Assembly (NCBI GenBank): GCA_963807385.1
Contig: CAWEBQ010000004.1
Span: 62,001 to 126,000, forward strand
Length of the DNA stretch: 64,000 nucleotides
Direction: 5' to 3'
From: JBDTSW01 sp963807385
GTDB lineage: Bacteria; Actinomycetota; Thermoleophilia; Solirubrobacterales; 70-9
Shown: in pieces, positions 41,019 through 49,514 of the stretch
Numbering within the stretch: the first letter of the stretch is position 1
Layout: the number at the start of each line of letters is the position of its first letter
Program-made: the position numbers and the translations under genes
The notes under the pieces: generated by a model
Told to the model about the DNA's origin: nothing
What the model saw: the letters and a program-made list of their open reading frames with translations, nothing else
The model's database searches: none

Positions 41019-41621
41019 GTGGCGACCGTCGAGACCCCGAAGGCCCCAGCGCTCCGCGCCGACGCGCGCCGGAACCACAAGCGCATCCTCGAGGCGGCGC
41101 GCGAGCTGTTCGCCGAGCACGGCTTCGACGCTCAGGTTGAGCAGATCGCCGGCCGGGCAGGGGTGGGCGTCGGGACCGTCTACCGGCACTTTCCGAACAA
41201 GAGCGACCTACTCGAGGCCCTGATCGAGGAGCGCTTCGAGGGCCTCGCGATCGCCGCCGCCGAGGGCATCGCCAACCCGGACCCGTGGGACGGCTTCGCC
41301 GGCTTTATGCGCTATTCCGCGGGCGTGATGGCCGGAGACCGCGCGCTCTCGGAGGCCATGTTCGAGCGCCCGGAGACGATGCGGGCCGGCGCCGAGGGCG
41401 TCGGGATGCCCGAGCTGCTCGGCGAGCTGGTCGGCCGCGCGCAGGCGGCGGGCGAGCTGCGGGAGGACATGGAGTGGGAGGATGTCCCGGGCTTGACCTG
41501 CGGCATCGGCCGCGCGCTGGTGGACGGCAAGGTCGGCCCGATGGAGATGAGCTGGGAGCGCATGCTCCAGGTGATCCTCGACGGGCTGCGCGCCCCGGGG
41601 CGCCAGCCGCTGCCCCGTTAG
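41019..41621 (+). CDS. TetR-family transcriptional regulator
   Basis: A 200-residue repressor. The N-terminal HTH is intact: 'HKRILEAARELFAEHGFDAQ', 'AGVGVGTVYRHFPNKSDLLE'. The C-terminal ligand domain resembles the TetR_C33-type group. The start is GTG 41019 behind GAGAGGA. It is divergent from the MFS gene with a palindrome between them, so it most likely represses that pump. A REPIN-like repeat follows its stop. Confidence 0.92.
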   Translation: MATVETPKAPALRADARRNHKRILEAARELFAEHGFDAQVEQIAGRAGVGVGTVYRHFPNKSDLLEALIEERFEGLAIAAAEGIANPDPWDGFAGFMRYSAGVMAGDRALSEAMFERPETMRAGAEGVGMPELLGELVGRAQAAGELREDMEWEDVPGLTCGIGRALVDGKVGPMEMSWERMLQVILDGLRAPGRQPLPR

Positions 41622-41635
41622 AGCCTCGTCACGAA

Positions 41636-41731
41636 GTCACACTCCCGCGACGGTGCCTGACCCCGGGCGGGGGCGTCGCGTGCGTAGCCACGCCCGCGGA
41701 AGGGGTCAGGCACCGCACGTGGAGGTGTGAC
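41636..41731. repeat. REPIN-like paired REP element
   Basis: Two REP cores face each other: CGACGGTGCCTGACCCC at 41648-41664 and GGGGTCAGGCACCGCACG at 41702-41719. Outside them GTCACACTCC and GGAGGTGTGAC are nearly complementary, so the whole ~96 bp can fold into one long hairpin with a central loop. The core equals the repeats flanking the RAYT gene 20 kb away. It lies between the TetR gene and the next gene and might also end transcription. Confidence 0.8.
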
Positions 41732-41751
41732 GGCTGTAATCTCGCGCGGCC

Positions 41752-42363
41752 GTGGACGTCGCCGAACACGCATTGGATGAGGTCGCCGCCGCCGTCCGCG
41801 ACGACGACACGCTCCTCGGCGAGTACCTGCGGGAGCCCGGTGGCACCGCCGCCCTGGGTGCGCTCGCGGCAGCCGGCCCTCGGGCGTCGGGCGCCGAGGG
41901 CGACTACGCCTTCGTGATCGAGGCGGTCCGCGAGGGGTATCTCCTGCACTACCGGGAGTCGCGGATCCTGGCGGTCGCCGAGCCCGACCTGGCGCTGCTC
42001 GCCGGAGACCACCTCTACGCGCTGGGCCTGGAGCGCCTGGCGGGCCTGGGCGACCTCGAGGCGGTGCGCGAGCTTGCGGACCTGATCTCCCTGTGTGCGG
42101 TGCTGCATGCCGACGGCGCGGCGGACGAGCGCACCGCCCTCAGCCTGTGGCTTGCCGGCGCGTGCGCGGTCGCCGTCGGGGCGTCCGCGGCATATGAGGC
42201 GGCGAAGGCGTCTCTGCGTTCGAACGCAGCCGGCGAGGACCCATCCATGGCGCTCTGGGCTGCGGCACGCGGCATGGCCTCGGACGGTGGCTTCGGGGAC
42301 GGGTTGGCCAACGCCGCCGACGCAATAGACTTCGATCCTCCTGACCCGCCCGACCGTGGCTGA
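41752..42363 (+). CDS. Conserved-looking hypothetical protein preceding the Rieske gene
   Basis: A 203-residue, Ala/Leu-rich, mostly helical protein without signal peptide or clear family. A stretch like 'ALWAAARGMASDGG' might pack as helices. It overlaps the Rieske gene by eight bases (stop at 42363, next GTG at 42356), so it is probably the first gene of the bc-complex operon and may act in its assembly or regulation. That role rests only on position. Confidence 0.65.
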   Translation: MDVAEHALDEVAAAVRDDDTLLGEYLREPGGTAALGALAAAGPRASGAEGDYAFVIEAVREGYLLHYRESRILAVAEPDLALLAGDHLYALGLERLAGLGDLEAVRELADLISLCAVLHADGAADERTALSLWLAGACAVAVGASAAYEAAKASLRSNAAGEDPSMALWAAARGMASDGGFGDGLANAADAIDFDPPDPPDRG

Positions 42364-43027
42364 CGCTCCCGAGAAGAAGAACGGCCAGAACGGCTCGCCC
42401 GAACAGCCCCACCCCGCGGGCTACTACGAGGGCGAGTCGATGACTCGTCGCGCCGTCTTCGCTCTGGGTGGGCAGGCCGCAGGCGGCCTGGGGATCGCGA
42501 TCGTCGCCCTGCCCGCTGTCGGCTTCGCCCTCGCCCCCGTCTTCGATGCGCCGGAGGAGACCTGGGAGAGCGTCGGCTCGGCCGCCGACTTCGGCCCTGA
42601 CAGTTACACGGCGGTCGTGATCACCATCCGCGACGGGATCGGCGAGGCCGGCAAGACCACGGCCTACGTGCGAGAGGGGAATCCGAAGATCAACCCGGAT
42701 GAGAACCCCGGCGAGTACATCGCCATCTCCACCCGCTGCGCACACCTGGGGTGTCCGGTGCGCTTCGTCGAGGCGTCCTCCACCTTCATCTGCCCGTGCC
42801 ACGGTGGCGTCTACGACTTCGAGGGCCAGGTCATCGGTGGCCCGCCGGTTCGACCGCTCGACCGGTTCCAGACGAGGGTGAGCGCCGGCCGGCTGGAGAT
42901 CGGCCCCCGCTACAGCGTCACCTCCGACCTCGAGCCGGTGCGCGCCCGCGATCCCGGGGAGTTCACCGGCGGGATCTGGGAGTACCTCTACCCGCCGCGG
43001 CCCACCACGCCGCCGCCGCCCAACTAG
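42356..43027 (+). CDS. qcrA: Rieske iron-sulfur subunit of a menaquinol:cytochrome c oxidoreductase
   Basis: A 223-residue protein with one N-terminal membrane anchor (~35-58, 'LGIAIVALPAVGFAL') and a Rieske fold. Cluster ligands are 'CAHLGCPV' and 'CPCHGGVYD' (two Cys, two His) with the disulfide Cys. 'GGPPVRPLDRF' completes the loop. It passes electrons from menaquinol to cytochrome c. A single membrane anchor, rather than the three-span Rieske usual in many actinobacteria, resembles the Bacillus type. Confidence 0.95.
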   Translation: MADAPEKKNGQNGSPEQPHPAGYYEGESMTRRAVFALGGQAAGGLGIAIVALPAVGFALAPVFDAPEETWESVGSAADFGPDSYTAVVITIRDGIGEAGKTTAYVREGNPKINPDENPGEYIAISTRCAHLGCPVRFVEASSTFICPCHGGVYDFEGQVIGGPPVRPLDRFQTRVSAGRLEIGPRYSVTSDLEPVRARDPGEFTGGIWEYLYPPRPTTPPPPN

Positions 43028-43070
43028 CGATGACCCTCTCCACGACACCACGAGAGCGGAGGCATCGCTG

Positions 43071-43874
43071 ATGCCCAGGCTTCCCGTCCCGCAGCTGCTG
43101 CGCAAGCCCGCCAAGCCCGGCGAGTCGAGCGGCTCCGGCAACGGCCACCCCGGCGTCCAGAAGGCCAAGGAGGCCCCCGCCGACCTGGTCGGGTGGGTCG
43201 ACGAGCGGACCGGTGCAACCGGCTTCCTCACCGGCATGCTCTTCCGCAAGGTCCCCAAGGGGACCAACTGGTTCTACACGCTGGGTTCGGCCACCCTGTT
43301 CGCGTTCGTCGCCCAGGCACTCACCGGGGTCTTCCTGGCGATGTACTACACACCATCGGCCACCGAGGCCTACGCCTCGATCACCTACCTGACCAACGAC
43401 GTCTTCCTCGGCGAGTTCGTGCGCGGTATGCACAAGTGGGGCGCGACCGTGATGATTGTCCTGATCTTCCTCCACATGGGCAGGACCTTCTTCTTCGGCG
43501 CCTACAAGTACCCGCGCGAGCTGAACTGGGTGATCGGCGTCCTGCTCCTGGTGATGACCCTGGTGATGGGCCTCACCGGCTACCTGCTGCCGTTCGACCA
43601 GCGCTCCTTCTGGGCGACCATCGTCGCCAACAACATCACCGCCACCGGGCCGGTGGTCGGGCCCTACCTCGCCGACTTCCTCCGAGCCGGCGCCGAGTTC
43701 GAAGCGACGACGATCTCGCGCTTCTACGCGGTCCACATGCTGCTGGTGCCCGGCCTGATCATCGCGCTGATCGGCGCGCACCTGTACCTGGTCGTCAAGC
43801 TCGGCACCACGGCGCCGCCTTGGGCGAAGGCCGAGACCAAGCCCAAGTCCCTCCGCGAGGAAAAGGTCGGGTAG
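43071..43874 (+). CDS. qcrB: Cytochrome b (N-terminal, b6-like) subunit
   Basis: A 267-residue protein with four membrane spans, like cytochrome b6. Haem-ligand His pairs are in 'RGMHKWGATVMIVLIFLHMG' (spans B) and 'HMLLVPGLIIALIGAHLYL' (span D), plus 'GLTGYLLPFDQRSFWAT'. An N-terminal cytoplasmic extension of ~60 residues is unusual and has no recognised domain. The C-terminal half of cytochrome b is encoded separately downstream. The ATG is 43071. Confidence 0.93.
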   Translation: MPRLPVPQLLRKPAKPGESSGSGNGHPGVQKAKEAPADLVGWVDERTGATGFLTGMLFRKVPKGTNWFYTLGSATLFAFVAQALTGVFLAMYYTPSATEAYASITYLTNDVFLGEFVRGMHKWGATVMIVLIFLHMGRTFFFGAYKYPRELNWVIGVLLLVMTLVMGLTGYLLPFDQRSFWATIVANNITATGPVVGPYLADFLRAGAEFEATTISRFYAVHMLLVPGLIIALIGAHLYLVVKLGTTAPPWAKAETKPKSLREEKVG

Positions 43875-43880
43875 CGGCTC

Positions 43881-44588
43881 GTGAACGGCCGAGAGAAGGA
43901 GCAGTACCTCCGCGAGTACGAGGCGCTGAAGAAGAAGGGCAAGCCGTTCTTCCCGTACGCCGTCGCCAAGGACTCCGTGATGGCGCTGATCGTCATCGCG
44001 GTGATCGCGATCATGTCGATCGTCCTCGGGGCCGAGCAGGGACCCAAGGCCGACCCGACGACGACCACCTACGTGCCCCGGCCCGAGTGGTACTTCTTCT
44101 TCCTCTTCGAGGTCCTTCGCGTGATCAAGCCGCCGGAGCTGGTCCCGCTGGCCACGATCATCCTCCCGAACATCCTTCTCGTCCTGCTGCTCCTGCTTCC
44201 GTTCTACGACAGAAGCCCCGAGCGCAGGCCGGAACGCAGGCCGGTCGCCACCACCGCAGGCGTACTCACGATCATCGCCATGGCGTTCCTCACCTACCTC
44301 GGCGCGTCGGCCGGATCGCCGACGGAGATCGAGGGTGAGGTTGCCGCCGAGTACGAATCCGGCCGTGACGTCGCTGCCCAGTCGGGCTGCCTCGCCTGTC
44401 ACAAGTTCGGCGAGAACGGCAACGACGGCCCCGGTCCGGAGCTGACCGAGATCGGCGCGAAGCTACCCCGAGCGGCGATCGCCCGCACGCTCGTGAACCC
44501 CTCGGGGATCATGCCGCCCTACGCGGACCTCCCCCCGGAGAAGTTCGACGCGCTGGTCGACTACCTCGCCTCGCTCCAGGGCGAGTAG
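43881..44588 (+). CDS. qcrC: Subunit IV-cytochrome c fusion of the bc complex
   Basis: A 235-residue protein. The first ~150 residues resemble cytochrome b6f subunit IV, including 'VPRPEWYFFFLFEVLRVIK' with the Qo-site PEWY motif, and three membrane spans. The C-terminal ~90 residues form a mono-haem cytochrome c domain ('GCLACHKFGENG', with a Met candidate in 'PSGIMPPYADL'). This split cytochrome b plus cytochrome c fusion is the layout of Bacillus QcrC. It starts seven bases after qcrB. Confidence 0.92.
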   Translation: MNGREKEQYLREYEALKKKGKPFFPYAVAKDSVMALIVIAVIAIMSIVLGAEQGPKADPTTTTYVPRPEWYFFFLFEVLRVIKPPELVPLATIILPNILLVLLLLLPFYDRSPERRPERRPVATTAGVLTIIAMAFLTYLGASAGSPTEIEGEVAAEYESGRDVAAQSGCLACHKFGENGNDGPGPELTEIGAKLPRAAIARTLVNPSGIMPPYADLPPEKFDALVDYLASLQGE

Positions 44589-45389
44589 ATGACATCCCAG
44601 GGCGCCGGGGCCCCGGCGCAGCCGAGCCGCGGCTCGGAGGAGTTCTCGTCCGAGGTCCGCACGATGTTCGACCGCATAGCGGGCGTCTATGACCGGATGA
44701 ACCGGGTGATGACCGCCGGGCTTGACCGCCGCTGGCGCGAGCGCGCGGTCGAGCGCGCCGAGCTCGAGTCAGGCCAGAGCGCACTCGACGTCTGCTGCGG
44801 CACCGGCGATCTCGCGTTCGAGCTCGCCTACGCGGTGGGCCCGAGCGGAAGCGTCACCGCCTGCGACTTCTCCGAGGCGATGCTGGAGATCGCGCGCGCC
44901 AAGGAGGCCGAGCGCGCCGCGAGCGCGCCGGCGGGCGCGGAGTCCAACGGCTCGGTGGCCGGCCGCGCCGCGGTCGCGTTCGAGTGGGCGGACGCCCTCG
45001 ACCTCCCCTACGCCGACGCCTCCTTCGACGCGGTGACGGTTGGGTTCGGGGTCCGCAACCTCTCCGACCTCGGGGCGGGCCTGGACCAGCTCACGCGGGT
45101 CCTGAAGCCCGGTGGCCGCCTGGTCATCCTCGAGATCACGCAGCCCCGGCGCCCGCCGCTCTCCACCTTCTTCTCGCTGTGGTTCGACCGCATCGTCCCC
45201 GTCCTCGGGAGCGTGGCGGGGGACTCCGCCGCCTACACCTACCTGCCGGACTCCGTCCGCAACTTCCCGCTGCCGAGGCGGCTGGCGGAGATGATGGACG
45301 GGGCGGGCCTAGAGCGCGTCCGCTGGCTCGTGCTCGGCGGCGGAATCATCGCGATTCACTCGGGTACCAAGGATGGGCCCCGCTCGTGA
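44589..45389 (+). CDS. ubiE: Demethylmenaquinone methyltransferase (UbiE/MenG family)
   Basis: A 266-residue SAM-dependent methyltransferase. Motif I is 'LDVCCGTGDLAFELAYAVG' and the family signatures are 'FDRIAGVYDRMNRVMTAG' and 'VGFGVRNLSDLGAGLDQL'. It performs the final C-methylation of menaquinone, the electron donor for the bc complex encoded just upstream. Its ATG follows the qcrC stop directly, so the two are one operon. A slightly longer Ala/Gly insertion (~110-125, 'SAPAGAESNGSVAG') sits between strands. Confidence 0.95.
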   Translation: MTSQGAGAPAQPSRGSEEFSSEVRTMFDRIAGVYDRMNRVMTAGLDRRWRERAVERAELESGQSALDVCCGTGDLAFELAYAVGPSGSVTACDFSEAMLEIARAKEAERAASAPAGAESNGSVAGRAAVAFEWADALDLPYADASFDAVTVGFGVRNLSDLGAGLDQLTRVLKPGGRLVILEITQPRRPPLSTFFSLWFDRIVPVLGSVAGDSAAYTYLPDSVRNFPLPRRLAEMMDGAGLERVRWLVLGGGIIAIHSGTKDGPRS

Positions 45390-46408
45390 CCCGCTCGGCC
45401 GTACCGCCGCCGGTGACGATGGTGATGGAGGCAGCCCAGACCTGGCTGCCCCGGCTGATGGGCCGCGTCGAGTCGCGGCTTTCCGAGCTGGTGGCAGGCC
45501 ACGGCGAGGCGCTCGGCGCCGACGCCGGCGCAACGCTGGCCGCCGGCGGCAAGCGGCTGCGGCCGATGTTGGTGCTGCTCTGCGCAGGACCCGACGCGGG
45601 CGACGGCGCGGTCCGTGCCGCGACCGCCGTCGAGCTGGTGCACATGGCGACCCTGGTCCACGACGACGTGCTGGACGCCGCCCCGCTGCGCCGCGGGCAG
45701 CCGACGGTTGTCGCTACCTCGGGACCTCGGCGCGCGACGGCGGTGGGCGACCTCCTGTTCTCGCGGGCGTTCGCGGAGCTCGCGGAGGTCCCGATCGACG
45801 CCACTGATGACGCGGCGACGGCGGGCGAGGCGCGCTCGGCGGGAGAGCGTCGAGTGGCCCTCCTCGCCAGCGCCTCAGTCGCGCTCGCGCTCGGCGAGCT
45901 GGCGCAGCGCCGGGACGCGTTCGTGCTCGACCTCCCCCCCGAGCGCTACCTCGCACGATGCCTGCTGAAGACGGCGCGGCTCTTCGAGTCCGCCTGCGCG
46001 ATCGGCCGCGACGATCCCGCCGCGGATGAGCCCCTGACCGCCTTCGGGCGCGAGATCGGGCTCGCCTTCCAGCAGCTCGACGACGTGCTTGACGTCGAGG
46101 GCCCGCCCGAGCGGACCGGGAAGGCTCGCGGCACCGACCTGCTTGACGGGACGGTGACCCTCCCTCTGATCGCCGCGCTCCGCGAGGACCCGTCGCTGGC
46201 CCGGCTCGATCTCCGCTCGCTCGACGAGTCGGGGGCCGCCGAGGCCTGTGATCGCATCGCGGCGACGGGCGCGCTGGAGCACGTGCGCGAGGACGCCCGA
46301 GCGCGTGTTGAGAAGGCGAAGTCGCTGGTCGCCGCGGCGCCGATCGAGGCCTCCCAGCGGGAGCTCCTCACCCTCGTCGCAGACGGCGTGGTGGAGCGCT
46401 ACAGCTAG
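45386..46408 (+). CDS. Polyprenyl diphosphate synthase
   Basis: A 340-residue isoprenyl synthase. The first Asp-rich motif is 'LVHDDVLDAAPLRRG' and the second is 'FQQLDDVLDVEGPPERTGKA'. 'GGKRLRPMLVLLCAG' binds the allylic diphosphate. It probably builds the menaquinone side chain, given that ubiE overlaps it by four bases (GTGA, start GTG 45386). The downstream 'KARGTDLLDGTVTLPLI' is typical. The longer frame from 44984 lies inside ubiE. Chain length cannot be predicted reliably. Confidence 0.93.
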   Translation: MTRSAVPPPVTMVMEAAQTWLPRLMGRVESRLSELVAGHGEALGADAGATLAAGGKRLRPMLVLLCAGPDAGDGAVRAATAVELVHMATLVHDDVLDAAPLRRGQPTVVATSGPRRATAVGDLLFSRAFAELAEVPIDATDDAATAGEARSAGERRVALLASASVALALGELAQRRDAFVLDLPPERYLARCLLKTARLFESACAIGRDDPAADEPLTAFGREIGLAFQQLDDVLDVEGPPERTGKARGTDLLDGTVTLPLIAALREDPSLARLDLRSLDESGAAEACDRIAATGALEHVREDARARVEKAKSLVAAAPIEASQRELLTLVADGVVERYS

Positions 46409-46410
46409 AT

Positions 46411-46815
46411 CTAGAAGTCCTCGGGGACGATGAGGTCGGACTGCAGCGCCCCCACGAAGGCCTCGACGTGCTCCTCCATGTTGGCTCTGGAGAGACGGTT
46501 CAGGTCGTCCATGAGTGCCTCCGTGCCGTCGTCGAGGGCCTCGTCGTAGCGATCGACGACCCTCTGGGAGTAGGCGCCGCCTCCGGTCCACTCGCACTCG
46601 GGGCAGCGCAGGTCCACCAGCCACCGCCGCCCGGACGCCGGCGACCAGTCCACGGGGTGGACCAGGCTCGAATCACAGGATGGGCAGATGTGGAGATCCT
46701 CGTCACCGCGGCGGTGGCGGCCGCGTTCCCGCGTGGGCTGGAAGTCGCCGGGGCCGACCCGGGACACCGCGTTCTCGGGTGATGCAACTTCAGTTGTGCG
46801 TTCGCTCTCCTCCAT
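46411..46815 (-). CDS. Hypothetical zinc-ribbon protein
   Basis: A 134-residue protein with a charged, probably disordered N-terminus and a treble-clef-like ribbon: 'CPSCDSSLVHPVDW' and 'LRCPECEWTGGG'. The C-terminal 50 residues form acidic helices ('DRYDEALDDGTEALMDDL'). This matches a group of small actinobacterial zinc-ribbon proteins with no known function. It ends two bases from the convergent synthase stop and starts 146 bases from divergent dcd. Confidence 0.75.
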   Translation of the reverse strand: MEESERTTEVASPENAVSRVGPGDFQPTRERGRHRRGDEDLHICPSCDSSLVHPVDWSPASGRRWLVDLRCPECEWTGGGAYSQRVVDRYDEALDDGTEALMDDLNRLSRANMEEHVEAFVGALQSDLIVPEDF

Positions 46816-46961
46816 GCCCGCCCTATCGGCGGGCCTCCCAGGGCGCTTTAGAGGGTTGGCATGCAGTTAACGCAGGGTCAACACTCATCCTCCCCGCAAA
46901 GAGCGGGGTCGGTGCTTGCGCCACACGGTCGAGCCATCGGGGCCGCTGCGAAACTGGACGA

Positions 46962-47570
46962 ATGGACCGCCCCGGCATCCTCTCCGACGGCACGATCCGG
47001 CGCCTCGTGGGCGAGGGGCGCCTGCGCATCGACCCCTGGGACCCGGAGATGGTGCAGCCGGCGAGCGTCGACCTGAAGCTGGGCTCCTCGTTCCGCGTCT
47101 TCCACAACCACCGGATCCAGGTGATCGACCTCGCCGATCCGCCGACCGACCTCACCGAGCAGGTCACCGTCGAGAACGGCGACAGCTTCGTGATCCACCC
47201 GAACGAGTTCGTGCTCGGACGCACGGAGGAATGGGTGGAGCTCCCCGACGACGTGGTGGGCCGCATCGAGGGCAAGTCGAGCCTCGGACGCCTCGGGCTG
47301 ATCGTCCATGCGACCGCGGGATTCGTCGATCCCGGCTTCCAGGGCACGCTGACACTGGAGATCACCAACTTCAACAGCGTCCCGATTGTGCTGCGCACAG
47401 GTCTGCCGATCGCTCAGCTCAGCCTGATGGCCCTGGATCAGCCCGCCGAGCGGCCCTACGGCCACGAGGAGCTCGGAAGCCACTATCACCGCCAGGTCGA
47501 TGCGACCGAGTCTCGTTACGAGGGCGGACCGGCTCCACCGGCAGGATCCCGCCCCGCGGGCGAGATTTGA
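46962..47570 (+). CDS. dcd: dCTP deaminase
   Basis: A 202-residue enzyme that makes dUTP (or dUMP) from dCTP. The active-site segment is 'GKSSLGRLGLIVHATAGFVD', with the catalytic Ser/Arg/Glu region, followed by 'PGFQGTLTLEI'. Residues around 'HATAGFVD' resemble the M. tuberculosis enzyme, which is bifunctional (DCD:DUT). That could also hold here. The frame is open from 46515; the start at ATG 46962 fits the N-terminus 'MDRPGILSDGTIRRLV'. A short hairpin (CCCCGC-AAAGA-GCGGGG, 46892-46908) lies in the leader. Confidence 0.95.
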   Translation: MDRPGILSDGTIRRLVGEGRLRIDPWDPEMVQPASVDLKLGSSFRVFHNHRIQVIDLADPPTDLTEQVTVENGDSFVIHPNEFVLGRTEEWVELPDDVVGRIEGKSSLGRLGLIVHATAGFVDPGFQGTLTLEITNFNSVPIVLRTGLPIAQLSLMALDQPAERPYGHEELGSHYHRQVDATESRYEGGPAPPAGSRPAGEI

Positions 47571-47606
47571 TCCGATCGCTCGGATCCGCCGTTACCATTC
47601 CTACCG

Positions 47607-47864
47607 ATGGATTTCAGCCTCTGGCAAATCGCGATCGTCCTCGTCATCGCCCTGATCGTCTTCGGGCCGAAGCGCCTGCCCGAGCTCGGCAAGTCGCTGG
47701 GCACCGGGATGCGTGAGTTCAAGGACTCGATCACCGGCGACAACGACGACGACGACGAGAAGGCCCAGCAGCAGGCCAAGCTCGAGGTTCAGGCCGCCGT
47801 ACCCCAGCCCAGCGAGGCATCGGAGCCCGCCGAGGCCGAGGTAGTGGCCGAACCCAAGGCGTAG
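47607..47864 (+). CDS. tatA: Twin-arginine translocase subunit TatA
   Basis: An 85-residue TatA/B protein: one N-terminal membrane helix ('WQIAIVLVIALIVFGPKRLP'), the FGPKRLPELG hinge, an amphipathic helix and an acidic tail ('DNDDDDEKAQQQ'). It oligomerises to form the transport path. The tatC gene begins four bases after its stop. No tatB is present in the window, so a minimal TatAC system is possible. Confidence 0.95.
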   Translation: MDFSLWQIAIVLVIALIVFGPKRLPELGKSLGTGMREFKDSITGDNDDDDEKAQQQAKLEVQAAVPQPSEASEPAEAEVVAEPKA

Positions 47865-47868
47865 GGCC

Positions 47869-48645
47869 ATGGCCCGGGTCCGGGCGGCGATCGCTCACGA
47901 AGAGCGCCTGACCCTGGTCGAGCATCTCGACGAGCTTCGCTCGCGCATCATCGTCTCGCTGGCCGCCTTCGGCGTTGCCTTCGCGCTCTGCTTCTGGCAG
48001 GACAACCTGATGCTGGACATCTTCAACTGGCCGTTGCCTGCCGACAAGGACGACGCGTTGATCACGCTCTCGCCGACGGAGCCCTTCTTCACGACGGTGG
48101 AGGTGGCGGCCTACGGCGCGATGGTGCTCTCGCTCCCGATCATCCTCTACCAGCTCTACGCGTTCGTGATCCCGGCGTTCTCCCCGCAGGAGAAGAACGT
48201 CGTGAGGCCCTACCTGCTGGCGATGCCACTCCTGTTCCTGGCGGGGATCGCGTTCGCCTACTTCGTCGTGATGCCGGCGGCGATCACCTTCCTCCTGAAC
48301 TTCAACGACACCCAGTTCAACACCCAGCTTCGCGCCAAGGACTACTACGGCTTCCTCGGGATCCTGACCGTGGTCCTCGGCCTGCTCTTCCAAATGCCGA
48401 TCGCCCTGCTGGCGATCACCCGCCTCGGCGTGGTCACGCCGGACCAGCTCGCCGAGAACCGCCGCTACGCGATCTTCATCATCTCGGTGGTCGCGGCGGC
48501 GCTCCCGGGCGGCGATCCGGTCTCGATGATCCTGATCATGATCCCGCTCGTGATCCTCTATGAGGCGAGCGTGATCCTCGCCCGCCGCTTCGGTGATCCG
48601 AAGGACGTGACGCCGTCCGAGCCCGCCCCGGAGGGGTCCGGCTAG
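47869..48645 (+). CDS. tatC: Twin-arginine translocase subunit TatC
   Basis: A 258-residue, six-span protein recognising twin-arginine signals. Motifs are 'LVEHLDELRSRIIVSLAAF', 'SPTEPFFTTVEVAAYGAMVL' and 'FLLNFNDTQFNTQLRAKDYY'. 'PEEK'-like 'SPQEKNVVRPYLLAMPLLFL' is the cytoplasmic loop. It is co-transcribed with tatA, and one likely client in the window is the amine oxidase at 30.6 kb. Confidence 0.96.
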   Translation: MARVRAAIAHEERLTLVEHLDELRSRIIVSLAAFGVAFALCFWQDNLMLDIFNWPLPADKDDALITLSPTEPFFTTVEVAAYGAMVLSLPIILYQLYAFVIPAFSPQEKNVVRPYLLAMPLLFLAGIAFAYFVVMPAAITFLLNFNDTQFNTQLRAKDYYGFLGILTVVLGLLFQMPIALLAITRLGVVTPDQLAENRRYAIFIISVVAAALPGGDPVSMILIMIPLVILYEASVILARRFGDPKDVTPSEPAPEGSG

Positions 48646-48673
48646 AACCTCGGAGCAGCTACCCTCCGCGCCC

Positions 48674-49501
48674 GTGATCTTCGATCTCAAGAGCGGCAAG
48701 CGCAAGCGCGTTGTGCAGGTCGTCTTCGGCTTCCTCGCCTTCATCTTCTTCATCTCGTTCGTGGGCTTCGGCATCGGCTCGGACTTGAGCGGCGGCATCT
48801 TCGACGCGATCGGCCTCGGCGGCAGTGGCTCCAACGACGACGTCGAGTCCACCTACGAGCGGCAGATCGACCAGGCCGAGAGCAAGCTCGAGGACAAACC
48901 GAAGGACCCCAACGCGCTCACGGATCTCGCGCGCTATCGCTTCCTCGCCGGGCAGGAAAACCTCTCCTTCGACGAGGAGACCGGCGTTGCCAGCTTCACC
49001 GAGGAGACGAAATCGGAGTGGGACAAGGCGCTCGACGCCTGGGAGAAGCTGACCAAGGATCAGCCCCAGAAGGTCGATGTGCAGGTCGCCAGCCAGATGA
49101 TCTGCGCCTACGTCCCACCGCTTCCGCAGTGCGCGCTCCAGGCCCCGCTGGACTCGATCAACCTGGAGGGCGCCGCCACCACCCAGGAACTGATCGCTAA
49201 GCAGGACGACACGGCGGCGGGCTACGCGCAGCTCGCGGCGTTCCTCTACTTCGACGGCGACGTCAAGGGAGGCGCCGCCGCGGGCGAGGAGGCCCTCTCG
49301 CGCGCCGAGTCGAACGAGTCGAAGCTGATCGAGAAGGACCTGGACCGGCTTCGCAAGCAGGCCGAGCAGTACGTCGCACAGCAGAAGGCGGCGGCGAAGG
49401 CCGGCGACACCGGTTCCGAGCCGCAGCTCGAGAACCCCTTCGGCGGCATCGGCGCGGATACGGGCGGCGCCGGGCTGCTGCCGCCCGGTGGCGCTCCCTA
49501 G
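48674..49501 (+). CDS. Membrane-anchored protein with TPR-like region
   Basis: A 275-residue protein. One N-terminal membrane helix ('VVQVVFGFLAFIFFISFVGF') is followed by an extracytoplasmic helical domain with TPR-like repeats ('EWDKALDAWEKLTKDQPQK', 'GYAQLAAFLYFDGDVKGG') and a Gly/Pro-rich C-terminus. It lies 28 bases after tatC in the same direction and may belong to that operon. Helical repeat membrane proteins often tether partners, but I can assign no function. Confidence 0.7.
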   Translation: MIFDLKSGKRKRVVQVVFGFLAFIFFISFVGFGIGSDLSGGIFDAIGLGGSGSNDDVESTYERQIDQAESKLEDKPKDPNALTDLARYRFLAGQENLSFDEETGVASFTEETKSEWDKALDAWEKLTKDQPQKVDVQVASQMICAYVPPLPQCALQAPLDSINLEGAATTQELIAKQDDTAAGYAQLAAFLYFDGDVKGGAAAGEEALSRAESNESKLIEKDLDRLRKQAEQYVAQQKAAAKAGDTGSEPQLENPFGGIGADTGGAGLLPPGGAP

Positions 49502-49514
49502 ACCGTCCTATCGC

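Noticed and set aside
42963..44402. 479-codon minus-strand frame over the cytochrome b genes
   Set aside because: Asp/Glu/His/Arg-rich complement of membrane-protein codons; no homology features.
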